From Anolis sagrei (lineage: Eukaryota > Chordata > Lepidosauria > Squamata > Anolidae), in the NCBI RefSeq assembly GCF_037176765.1, contig NC_090034.1:90118000-90181999 (forward strand): DNA of 64,000 nucleotides, read 5' to 3'. Under the pieces are notes generated by a model that ran no database searches, was not told where the DNA came from, and saw only the letters and a program-made list of their open reading frames with translations. Shown here piece after piece: positions 54,717 through 64,000 of this stretch; positions within the stretch are counted from its first letter, which is position 1, and each line of letters opens with the position of its first letter. The translations under genes and the position numbers were made by a program.

Positions 54717-57700
54717 TCAAGAGGTTTCTGGTGAATTGTTCGAAATAATACTCTGGATCCAAACAACATAACTCTCGACCTTAGCATAAACACCAGGCTC
54801 AAGGGGTTCAGCACAAGGAAAGCCTCCAAAAGAGACAATTCCTTGAAGTTTGTTACCGCAGATCAGGGGTCCTCCAGAATCACCCTGTGGAGAGAACAGA
54901 ACACAGACATATAGACAGATACATACCTATAGATGTTGGGTCTATATCACAGTTTCCTCACAGAAATGAAGTTCAAGGAAGCTCTCAGTAAGACAACATG
55001 TTTAAAAAGTAATGCTTAAATAAATAATAATGTTTAAATATGATTTACTGTAAGGGACATAGTAAGCACTACACACAGCATTTTTATTATTCGGCTTTTG
55101 GTATCATGGCTGTATTCTACAGAATCCTAGAGTTTGCAGCTTATCGAATGGCATTTAGAATTCTATAAATTCTTGAGAGCCAGTGGTTTGAGTATTGAGC
55201 TCTGACTCTGGAGACTAGAGTTTGAATCTCCACTCGGCCATGGAAATCCACTTAGTAACCAATGTAATCAATCAAGTCATTTTCTCAAACCTGAATTCTA
55301 GTTTTACATTCTGGTGCTCCTTACAGAGAGAGGTCAACCCTCCTGTTTAAGGAGCTCCATTGGCTGCCGTTCATCTTCCGGTCCCAATTCAAGGTGCAGG
55401 TGCTTACCTACAAAGCCCTAAACGGTTTGGGACCTGCCTACCTGCGTGACCGCATCTCTGTATATGAACCCACACGATCACTCCGTTCATCTGGAGAGGC
55501 CCTGCTCACAATCCCTCCTGCGTCTCAAGGAGGGACGAGGGACAGGGCCTTCTCTGTGGTAGCCCCACCGACTCTGGAACTCTCTCCCCAAGGACATCAG
55601 ACAAGCCCCAACATTGGCAGTCTTTAGGAAGAGCTTGAAGACCTGGCTGTTCCAGTGTGCCTTTCCAGAATAGGAAACTCCCAGCATCATGTCCCAAACG
55701 CACTTTATTAGAGATTTAAGATTGTCTGCACATTGCACCTACCCTAAAATCCTTACATTTACCTGTCATGTCCAGCACTTTTTCTTTTTATTCATTACAT
55801 TTGGCCCGGCCCTAGTTTTAACTGTGTCTTAATGTTATTGTTTAATGTTTTATTGTTTATTGCTTAAAGTTTATTGGTTTGCTTGAGTTTTATTGTGTAT
55901 TTGTTAGCTGTTGTTTTATTGAGGGCATTGGACTATGTAAGCTGCACCGAGTCCTTCGGGAGATGTTAGCGGGGTACAAATAAAGTTAATAAATAAATAA
56001 ATAAATAATACATTCTATTTAGAGTCTTGACTTATATGTAATTCCTTACTTGCCATTTAATGCTTGTACACTTATTTGGTTTTGTTTGTGAATATGTTTC
56101 CATCAGGTGAATTCAAGTTACAAAATAAGGTAAAGGTTTATTTATTTATTTATTGTATTTGTATACCGCCTTTCTCAGCCAATTGGCGATTCAAGGCGGT
56201 TTCCAACAAAACAGCACACATAATATCATAAAACAAATTAAAACATTAAAACAGTATAAAACAACAAGCAATAAAAACAACAACATTAGCGTCTCCTTAT
56301 TATCAAGCATTGTCCAGTTCCATCGTCATTGTCAAGTCATTCAATTTCCTATGTCGGTTCCTCTGCATTTGTGATCTCTTGCTCAAACAACGATGTTTTA
56401 ACTTGTCTCTGAAACATTAGTAGGGAGGGAGCCGATCTGATCTCCCTAGGGAAGACGTTCCATAGCCGAGGGGCCACTGCTGAGAAGGCCCTGTCTCTCG
56501 TCCCCATCAGACATACTTGTGACGAAGGAGGCACCAAGAGCAGGGCCTCTCCAGATGATAATAATAATAATAAAACTTTATTTATACCCCGCTACCATCT
56601 CCCAAAGGACTTGGTGCAGCTTACATGAGGCTGAGCCCACAATACATCAGTAATAAAGCAATAACAACAGTAATACAAACAATAAAATAAAAGATGATCT
56701 CAGGGTCCCCGATAGTTCGTAAGGGGAGATGTGTTCAGACAGGGAAGTTGGGCCAGAACCATTTAGGTCTTTAAAGGTCAAAGCCAGCACTTTGAATTGG
56801 GCCCAGTAGCAAACCGGCAGCCAGTGGAGCTGGTGCAACAAGGGGGTTTATACTCCCTGAGGGCCGCTCCTGATAGCAACCTAGCTGCCATTCGTTGGAC
56901 TAGTTGAAGCTTCCGGACCGTCTTCAAAGGCAACCCCACATAGAGCGTGTTGCAGTAGTCTATATGGCATGTAACCAGAGCGTGGACTACCATGGCCAAG
57001 TTTCCCTTTGATATTACGTCTAGTCGAGTCTGACTCTGGAGGGTGGTGCTCATCAGCATTTCTAAGCCGAAGAGCTGCCATTGTCCATAGATGCCTCCAA
57101 GGTCATGTGGCCGGCATGGAGTGCTGTTACCTTCCTACTGAAGTGGTATTTATTTATTTATTTACAGTTTTTATATTCCGCCCTTCTCACCCCGCAAGGG
57201 ACTCAGGGCGGATTACAATATACACATATATGGCAAACATTCAATGCCAGTTTTGATAGACAACGAATACAGACAATACACAGAGGCTATTTAACTTTTT
57301 TTCTGGCCGCCAGGGGAGCTGCTGCTTTCATCGTCCATCAGCGACACCGATGAAGTTCTTCCGCATTCCACATCCCGGAGTTTTCTTTATGGCCTCATAA
57401 ATTAGTTAATTTAGACTCCCACACAAGTTGGTACCTTATTTTCCTACTTGACAGATGCAACTGTCTTTCAGGTTGCAAAGGTCGACAACAGGCTACACAA
57501 TGGCTGGACACCCACTCCAGCCCGGGCTGGCTTCGAACTCATGACCTTTTGGTCAGAGTGATCTTAATGCAGCTGACACTCAGCCAGCTGCGCCACAATT
57601 CCGGTGCCTATTGATCTACTCACGTTTGCATGTTTTCGAACTGCTAGGTTGATAGAAGCTGGGGCTAACAATGGGAGTTCACCAACCCTACAGATTCAAA

Positions 57701-60700
57701 CCACTGATCTTCCAATCAGCAAGTTCTGTAGCTTAGTGGTTTAACCCACTGCACCACGGCAGCCCCTAGTAAGTCAAATGAAATGTTGGACAGAGCATAA
57801 GAAAATATTTGGATTCCGTTTCTCAAAACGGTGGACTGGGGATCTGAGAGCTATAATCCGAAACAGTACTTTTTCTTAATACTGATTCCAGAGACTCACA
57901 AATTGCACATTTAGGCCTGTACTTCGGAAAGAAACCTATGTTTCTTAGAAACTCTATCCCCAAAGGAAAGATCCTTACCCGACATGAATCCTTGCCTCCA
58001 TCCAGAACTCCAGCGCAAAGCACTTTATCATTTGCTGTCCACCAAGGGTAAGCAGCTTCACACACATCATTGTTGAGTATTTCAATGCAAACACAGTAAG
58101 GAACAAGAGGATAAGTCTCTGAAAAGAAAAAGGAAAGAAAAGGGGCACCATAAGAACCTTGCAATGGCTCGATTAGGAGCCCCCGGTGGCAGGACTGAAG
58201 ACCGACAGGTCGCAGGTTCGAATCCCGGGAGAGGCAGATGAGCTCCCTCTATCGGCTCCAGCTTCTCATGTGGGGACAAGAGAGAAGCCTCCCACAAGGA
58301 TGACAAAACATCAGAAATCATCCGGGCATCCCCTGGGCAACGTCCTTGCAGACAGCCAATTCTCTCACAACAGGAGCGGTTGCTCCTGACACGACAAAAA
58401 AAAAAATTGCTCTATTTTGTAATGGATGAAGACCTCTATTTTTCAAAGGCAAAATGTCCACTTTCAGGATTATGGAGACTTTCAAATTAAGCACGTTCAG
58501 TACTCATGCTTCACCTGTGAGAAGAAATATGGACATGTTGAAACTTCTCTAGTGCAAGGATGGGAGTTACACAGTTCTCCAGCTCTTGTGGGGTTGCAAC
58601 TCCTAGTAGGCCTGCACAGCCAGTGGTGAGGAATGCAGTCCAATGACCTACAGCAACTGTTCAGTCCTAGATTAAAGTCAGAGGAGCCCCTTTCGTAGCT
58701 AACAAAGAAAGCCAGAGAGATACTACTTGAGTAGTATATAATGAAGTCACTTGGAACAGACCTGAAATGATGTGGGTTAATTTTAATCTTGTGATGATGA
58801 TGATGATGATGATGATGACGATGATGACGATGATAATGATATCATCATCATTATCATATCCAACCCCCCAAATGAGACTCAAAGTGGCTCATAGTTTAAA
58901 AAATAATACAATTCAAAACTAACAAAAAGTGAACATTAAACAAGAATCAAACTACATACAGTATTAGAACAGTTAAAATGTAATTAACAAGACAAAAAGC
59001 TTTTTAAATGGATACATAACTTTGGTTCATAGTCATTACCAAAGGGAGAAAGAAAGAATACAGGCAGTTCCCAAGTTATCAGCAGGATAGGCTCTGTAGG
59101 TTTCTCCTTAAGTTGAATGTGTATGTAAGTTGGAACAGGTTTTAGAAGATGTCACCTCACTTTCTGTCCTGTGGTAATGGGATTTTGAAAAAATTGGCTT
59201 GCTGTGGAAAGAAGGATTGGTGATAAAGCTTCGGTGGAGACACCTTTTCGTCACAACTCTTTCAGAGTGGATTTCCCTTCTGAAGGGTAGATTACTCTCA
59301 CTTCATGTGTCTCTCCCCTATTCTTAACTATAAGTCGTTTGTAACTTGGGGGCTGCTTGTAATTCATAACAGGCAACAATGTCACTTGTAACTCTGGCAG
59401 AAATGAAATCTTGCTGGTGATGTATGCTGCTGTAAGCCACTTTGTTATCAGGAGCTAGCAACAGGGGAGCTATGGCAATGAAACTATATTTACCAAGCGA
59501 CAGAGCAGCGTTGTCAGTCTCCAAGCAGCTTTCATTGTCTCTCTTCCTACAACACCTGCAGCAACTTTACTTCCTTACCCCTCCACACTGCAACTTTTAC
59601 AAAGGTTGTGGGGTTGAACAGGAGTCTCCCAGTAACACCTTCTGAGACCGACCCTCGAGGAATGAGCGGAGCCACTGCAGAACAGTACCTCCAAGACCCA
59701 TCCCCGCGAGGCATCCCAGAAGGATACCGTGGTCGACGGTATCGAAGGCCGCTGAGAGGTCGAGCAGCACCAACAGGGACACACTCCCCCTGTCGAGCTC
59801 CCGACGCAGATCATCCACTAAGGTGACCAAAGCTGTCTCGGTACCATGCCCCGGCCTGAAGCCAGACTGTGCCGGATCCAGATAATCCATGTCTACCAAG
59901 AATGCCTGGAGTTGTGAGGCCACCACACTTTGCCCAAAAAGGGGAGATTGGAAACAGGTCGATAGTTGACGAATTGAGTGGGGTCCAGTGATGGTTTCTT
60001 CAACAGTGTTTTATCACAGCTTGCTTTACAGCTTGCTTTATCACAGCTTGCTTTAATGCCTCCCGAAGGGAGGCATTAACCACCACCTTCACCCACTCGG
60101 CCAATCCCCCTCTGGCCTCCTTCAGAAGCCAGGATGGGCAGGGGTCTAGGATGCATGTGGTAGCTCTCATTCCTCCAAGCACCTTGTCCACATCCTCGGA
60201 TTGAACCAATTGAAATGAATCCATCAAAACCGGACAAGCAGATGCTCGTGTTACATCCTCAGATACTGCCGTTAATATGGTATCCAGTCCAGAGCGGATC
60301 AAAGCGACTTTGTCTGCGAAGAACCGAGCAAAGGCTTCACAGCGAGCTGCCGAGTCATCAGGGCACCCATCCTGAGTGGCGGGTTTTAATAGGCCTCTGA
60401 CAACTCGGAACAGTTCGGCCGGACGGTTCTTTGCAGACGCAATAGTGGCCGCGAAGAAAGTCTTCTTTGCGGCTTTTATTGCCGCGGCATATGCCCTTAA
60501 AAAGGACACAAACCGTGTTCGATTTGGCTCGCTCGGATCCGAACGCCACACGCTCTCTAGTTCCCTCTTCTTTCGCTTCAACGCTGCCAGCTCCTCGGTG
60601 AACCAAGGAGCTGGTTTAGCTCGGCTACTTGAGAGGGGACGTTCTGGAGCGATCGTGTCTATTGCCCTAGTCATCTCCCCATTCCAGAGAGCGAACAGAG

Positions 60701-61695
60701 CATCAACAGGATCACCAACCGAGGTGGCGGGAAATTCCCCAAGAGCCGTCAGGAATCCATCCGGATCCATAAGCCTCTTGGGGCGGACCAGTTTAATGAG
60801 TCCTCTACCTCTGCGGAGGTTGGGGGGTGCAGTGAGTCTAAAGCTGACCAGGTGGTGGTCGGTCCATGGCAACGGAGAGATGGATAACTCCTCAACACCG
60901 CCACCTTCCTCCCATCCCTGGCAGAAAACCAAGTCTAATGTATGTCCAGCACTGTGGGTGGGGCCAGATACCTGTTGGGACAGCCCCATGGTTGCCATGG
61001 TAGACATGAAGTCCTGAGCCGCTCCCGATAAGGCAGCCTCGGCATGGACATTGAAGTCCCCCAGCACAAGCAGCCGTTGGGACTCCAATGACAGGTCCGA
61101 GACCACCCCCGCTAGCTCAGGCAGGGAGACTGTAGTGCAGCGAGGTGGACGGTACACTAACAGAATCCCTAATCTGTCCCGGTCACCCACCCTCAGGTGG
61201 ACGCATTCAAAATTTGTTGACTGCGGGATGGGGGCCCTGGTCAGAAGAATATTCTGGGTTATATGGCTGTGTGGAAGGGCTGTTAAAGCCTGATGGGATT
61301 GTGGGCTTTCCTGAGATTTATTCTGATGCAGACACAGAAGCAGGGCCTGAGAACATAATTGCCTCTGAACCTCAAGGCCAGACACAGGAGTTGGATTCAT
61401 TGTCCCTAGATAAGGAGTCGAGCAAAGATGAATGGATGAGAATTGATGAGAAACTCTCATGGGAAACCATACATTCCAGAGCAGGCATAATGCTTTCATG
61501 TCTGTTTATTAGGAGCTAATGGGTTTTTTGTCTTCAGTTCAGGCAACATAGCTTTCAAGTACAGCTAGGCCTGAGTACTATGGTTCATGTTTCATGTCTT
61601 GGTTTGGGATTCATGTATCCTGGGATACAATGTTCTTGTTTTGTATTCTTGTTCAAGTTTTTTTGTGGACTTAAGCTTTCTTTGTATTTTGGGAC

Positions 61696-61738
<43 letters not shown>

Positions 61739-63051
61739 CAACTTTATTTATACCCCGCTACCATCTCCCCAAGGGACTCAGTGCGGCTTACATGAGGCCG
61801 AGCCCACAACACATCAATAATAAAACAATAGCAACAAACAATACAAAAACAGTTAAAATACATCTCACGAACAAGAATAAAATAAAGCAGTACAGTAACA
61901 CAACAAGAATTTAAAACCTATGGCCGGGCCAAATTTAAAATTTAAAATTTAAAAAATAATGCTGGGCATGAGCAAGGTAGGATATAACTGGGATGGAAAT
62001 TTTTCGACTGTATTGCTTTTGGTCATAGGTGGCTTCAGACCTGGGCTGTGACAGTTCTGTTTTTAACAGAGACAGAGAATTTACTCACCCTCATAACACA
62101 GGATCACTTCTACCCTTTTCAAGCTCAACTAGCTCAAGTTCCCCTTGGAAATACTCCTTTCAACGGAATCTCTCCACCTTCTCTTTGAATCCCTCCTCTA
62201 GAGGAGATCATTTATAAAACACTTCTTTCAGTGGGACCCACACTGTCTTTAAATCACTAATGCATAGAAGGGTCATGGAGGGGCACTTCATAAAACAGAA
62301 ATCCACCACTTCCTATCCCAAGCACAGATATCTATTTTAAGGCACTTCTACTCACACTCAATGGAGTTGAGTCAATTTGTGCTTGGTTTTGAAATCCTCC
62401 CATTTCTATATGCCGCTGAGATGGAGTCTCATGAGCAACCATTGGAAGCAGTCCTGTTGTTTGATTGGCTCGTGGAAATCTGTCTTTCAACCATCTTTGA
62501 AGTGTGTAGAAACAAAAGAATTACATTTTAAATGTCATGGTCCCATCCAGCTGATTCCTGTAGTCTAGAGAGCCTCTAAGCTCTCTGTAAGAGGATTTAA
62601 CATACTTCATAAAAGTACAAATGCTGAGATGCCATAGGTTGGAGCCATACAGTTAAAGTGGCATTAAAGTACTATAATTGTGTAGTGTGAAAGAGCTCGT
62701 GGGCACGAATCCAGCTCTGTTCTGGATTCAGACAAACACCTGACAATGCAAAGAACTATGTACAACCACGACTTACCTTCAGGACTGGTGGTGGAGCCCC
62801 AGCCCATCACTTTGCATTCTGTTCCCTCTTCGGGCACAGCAGTGGGCAGGATAATAGGTTGAACATTGTCATTGTAGTCAACAGGGGCATTCAGTTTGAC
62901 CAGCATGATATCGTCTGTGAAGGTGGCTTCTGCACAGCTGTTGGAGTCAGAGCTATCCGGATAGCATTTGGCCTCTGCACAGGTTCTTAACTGCTCTCCC
63001 TCTCTTGGCACCTCTCTGTTGTGTAGTCCAAACTTCAACTGCATTCCAGAG
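54717..63051 (-). CDS. Trypsin-like serine protease, last three coding exons
   Basis: Exons in transcript order: 62777-63051, 57979-58118 and 54717-54884 (TGA 54717-54719), with GT-AG junctions and matching phases, 193 complete codons before the stop. The general-base aspartate is in [13 protein letters not shown], then [22 protein letters not shown] gives Asp189 (trypsin-like S1 pocket) and Ser195. [18 protein letters not shown] is the usual C-terminal helix. Chymotrypsin-fold cysteines 136, 157, 168, 182, 191, 201 and 220 are all recognisable. The exon with IVGG and His57 lies past position 64000. The sequence recalls kallikrein or reptile venom-type serine proteases ([25 protein letters not shown]), but the subfamily is not settled. 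The 99-loop is cysteine-rich (see findings). It is probably a secreted enzyme, by family. Confidence 0.88.
55315..56015 (+). mobile_element. L2 LINE 3' end in the protease last intron
   Basis: The plus strand encodes [20 protein letters not shown], then [20 protein letters not shown], followed by a frame change and [15 protein letters not shown]-type sequence. The 3' UTR ends GGGGTACAAATAAAGTTAAT and (AAAT)n. 54885-55314 shows no other element. Confidence 0.8.
56140..57000 (-). mobile_element. L2 LINE fragments, reverse
   Basis: About 56140-56560: tail TTGTATACCGCCTTTCTCAG with coding remnant [20 protein letters not shown]. About 56570-56690: a second L2-type tail (ATAATAAAACTTTATTTATA; CCGCTACCATCTCCC) that interrupts the coding region. 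About 56695-57000: further upstream coding ([34 protein letters not shown]). The order suggests one L2 invaded by another L2-type tail. Confidence 0.75.
57003..57770 (-). mobile_element. tRNA-derived SINE interrupted by another SINE
   Basis: Outer SINE (first family, reverse): 57003-57147 (CGTCTAGTCGAGTCTGACTC; AAGGTCATGTGGCCGGCATG) and 57603-57770 (TATTGATCTACTCACGTTTG to GTTTAACCCACTGCACCAC). The inner SINE is entered separately. Confidence 0.75.
57148..57602 (-). mobile_element. tRNA-headed SINE with L2-type tail, nested
   Basis: In reverse: tail TTTATATTCCGCCCTTCTCA, then GGGACTCAGGGCGGATTACA, body TTGACAGATGCAACTGTCT-like sequence, head CAGCTGGCTGAGTGTCAGCT (minus) with B-box region GAGTTCGAAGCC. 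It is well preserved and colinear with 25052-25474. Confidence 0.75.
58119..59059. other. Protease intron, left part
   Basis: A second-family SINE on plus at 58173-58410, with part of its tRNA-like head deleted after GGTGGCA; B box GGTTCGAATCC is intact. (GAT)n/(ATC)n tract at about 58793-58858. L2 tail in reverse at about 58858-59010. 58411-58790 has no recognised element. Confidence 0.55.
59060..59385 (+). mobile_element. CAGGCAGTCCCC-type MITE copy
   Basis: CAGGCAGTTCCCAAGTTATC start, then CACCTCACTTTCTGTCCTGT, GAAGGATTGGTGATAAAGCT and end AAGTCGTTTGTAACTTGGGG. It provides the uninterrupted form of the element at 6369-7735. 59386-59589 is unassigned. Confidence 0.55.
59590..61260 (-). mobile_element. 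L2 LINE with long open frame, endonuclease plus N-terminal RT, 3' part absent
   Basis: The minus strand stays open from the endonuclease ([47 protein letters not shown]) through the linker ([40 protein letters not shown]) to [14 protein letters not shown] small tandem duplication of CAGCTTGCTTTA units (60015-60055) leads to a stop at 60000. RT continues in another frame: [40 protein letters not shown]. The sequence ends near 59590, before the YADD motif. About 430 open codons suggest a fairly young copy. Confidence 0.9.
61261..62776. other. Protease intron, right part
   Basis: MITE end (GGGTTATATGGCTGTGTGGA, about 61257-61290), an unidentified stretch with a plus-strand open frame (about 61290-61520, acidic, no homology recognised), (AAT)n at about 61698-61738 and an L2-type tail in reverse (about 61738-61960). 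61961-62776 shows nothing recognisable. Confidence 0.4.
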
Positions 63052-64000
63052 CTACAAGGAGAGAGCAAAGGCATTATGGAGCTCTTGAAACAGGGCATAG
63101 GTGGGCAGGTTTCTTATGTTAGTTCTTCCTATCCTTGGCTTTCCATATATTTGAATTTCAGCTCTCAGAACCCTGAATCTGCATGGAGAATTTTGGGAGG
63201 TCTAATCCAACAATAGGTTTGGAATGGGGTTCCCAACTCTCGGGGTCTGTCTCTTATGCCTCATCTGCACTGACCATTTAATGCAGTTCAAAGCTGGCAT
63301 CAAATGGTGGCAACCAGACAACAAACTACCATAAAAGTGTGCAAAAAGAAAGCCCTTAATGTACATCACTGTGTTCTCGGATTTCCTATGTAATCATCTG
63401 CACAGCAAAACCCCCTTTTTTAATACAGTTTGAAACTGCATTGAATTATCAGTGTAGATGGGATCTTAATCTCAAGTCTTAGATATTCTTTTTGGAAAGA
63501 CATAACCTTTTGGAAAACCAGAATGTCCATAACCTTTTGGAGAAAAATGTCATTCACAACCATTTGAAAATAATAACCTTTTGTAAAAGTATGATCTTCC
63601 AGAGACCAGCCAAAAATTAGTTTGAGTAAAATCTTCTCTTCAGTGGTATATACTGTATTCACATATACTTATGCAAGTTGTCTCTGATCTGTTAGGAACA
63701 GAGATTATACCAACGCACAAAAAATAGCAGTTCTTCAGAAGTGTTCTTTTCAGTGCTCAAAAACATCTACTCTCCCATAAAACATCTTGTTTCTACATCA
63801 AGTGTCTCTGTGTTCTAAAATGGAGCCTGAGATCTGATCATGTGGTCTGCAGCTCCTTCCGCAATGTCAAGAAACATAGAGTAAATGGAAAGCTGCATGC
63901 CAAAACATACATTTTCCCAAGTTTTGCTTTGGACAGGTTGTATTATGCATTTTCTTAACATGTTAAATGAAGCATCCCAGAATCACACTGCCAACATGGC
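63052..64000 (-). other. Protease upstream intron, to the window edge
   Basis: No IVGG/AAHC-type exon is visible on the minus strand, so this is intron. No repeat family is recognised apart from a short AACCTTTTGGAAA-type local repeat cluster (about 63500-63590). Confidence 0.45.

Noticed and set aside
60376-61017. 213-codon plus-strand frame
   Set aside because: Shadow of the L2 endonuclease frame on the minus strand.
61290-61520. Acidic open frame ([20 protein letters not shown]) as an exon
   Set aside because: No homology recognised and no clear acceptor/donor pair; left as unassigned sequence.

Overview
The window is vertebrate nuclear DNA, most likely from a squamate reptile and perhaps an iguanian lizard such as an anole. 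The evidence is the mix of interspersed repeats: BovB (RTE), CR1, L2, L1 and Penelope-like retroelements, SPIN-like hAT transposons, Helitrons, tRNA-derived SINEs with L2-like tails and 5S rRNA-derived SINE pieces. The genes are intron-rich with GT-AG junctions and CpG-rich promoters. Species assignment is inference.

Four protein-coding loci are readable. (1) PSMC4, the 26S proteasome ATPase Rpt3, lies on the minus strand from 14849 down to the left edge. Nine exons give residues 1-362 of an expected 418; the last coding exon or exons lie beyond position 1. (2) A plus-strand gene at 22624-32605 encodes about 889 residues with a Myb/SANT-like domain followed by a SCAN domain and no C2H2 zinc fingers. 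Its promoter is probably the CpG-rich block at 17.15-17.5 kb. (3) A second plus-strand SCAN gene has its coding exon at 44913-45743, a probable promoter and non-coding exon near 41.2-41.3 kb and a 3' exon at 47131-47430. (4) On the minus strand at the right, the last three coding exons (63051-54717) of a trypsin-like serine protease are present; its 5' exons lie beyond position 64000.

The rest is a dense, nested record of transposition. At 15.12-17.13 kb a minisatellite has grown inside a palindromic MITE and was later hit by an L2. At 17.9-21.4 kb there is BovB, an L1 inserted into an L2 with a 13-bp target duplication, and more L2. At 35.2-36.8 kb an L2 splits a BovB. At 37.1-38.7 kb two Helitrons abut head to tail. 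At 39.0-40.7 kb a BovB carries a 216-bp fold-back insertion with a 13-bp target duplication. At 41.8-42.9 kb there are two transposon-in-MITE nests. At 52.3-52.7 kb there is a long palindrome, and at 59.6-61.3 kb an L2 with a long open frame but no 3' part.

No CRISPR, operon or prokaryote-type system is present. The two SCAN genes are probably nuclear regulators that dimerise through SCAN. The protease and the proteasome subunit are functionally unrelated neighbours. All identifications come from reading the sequence and recalled family knowledge; no database search was run.
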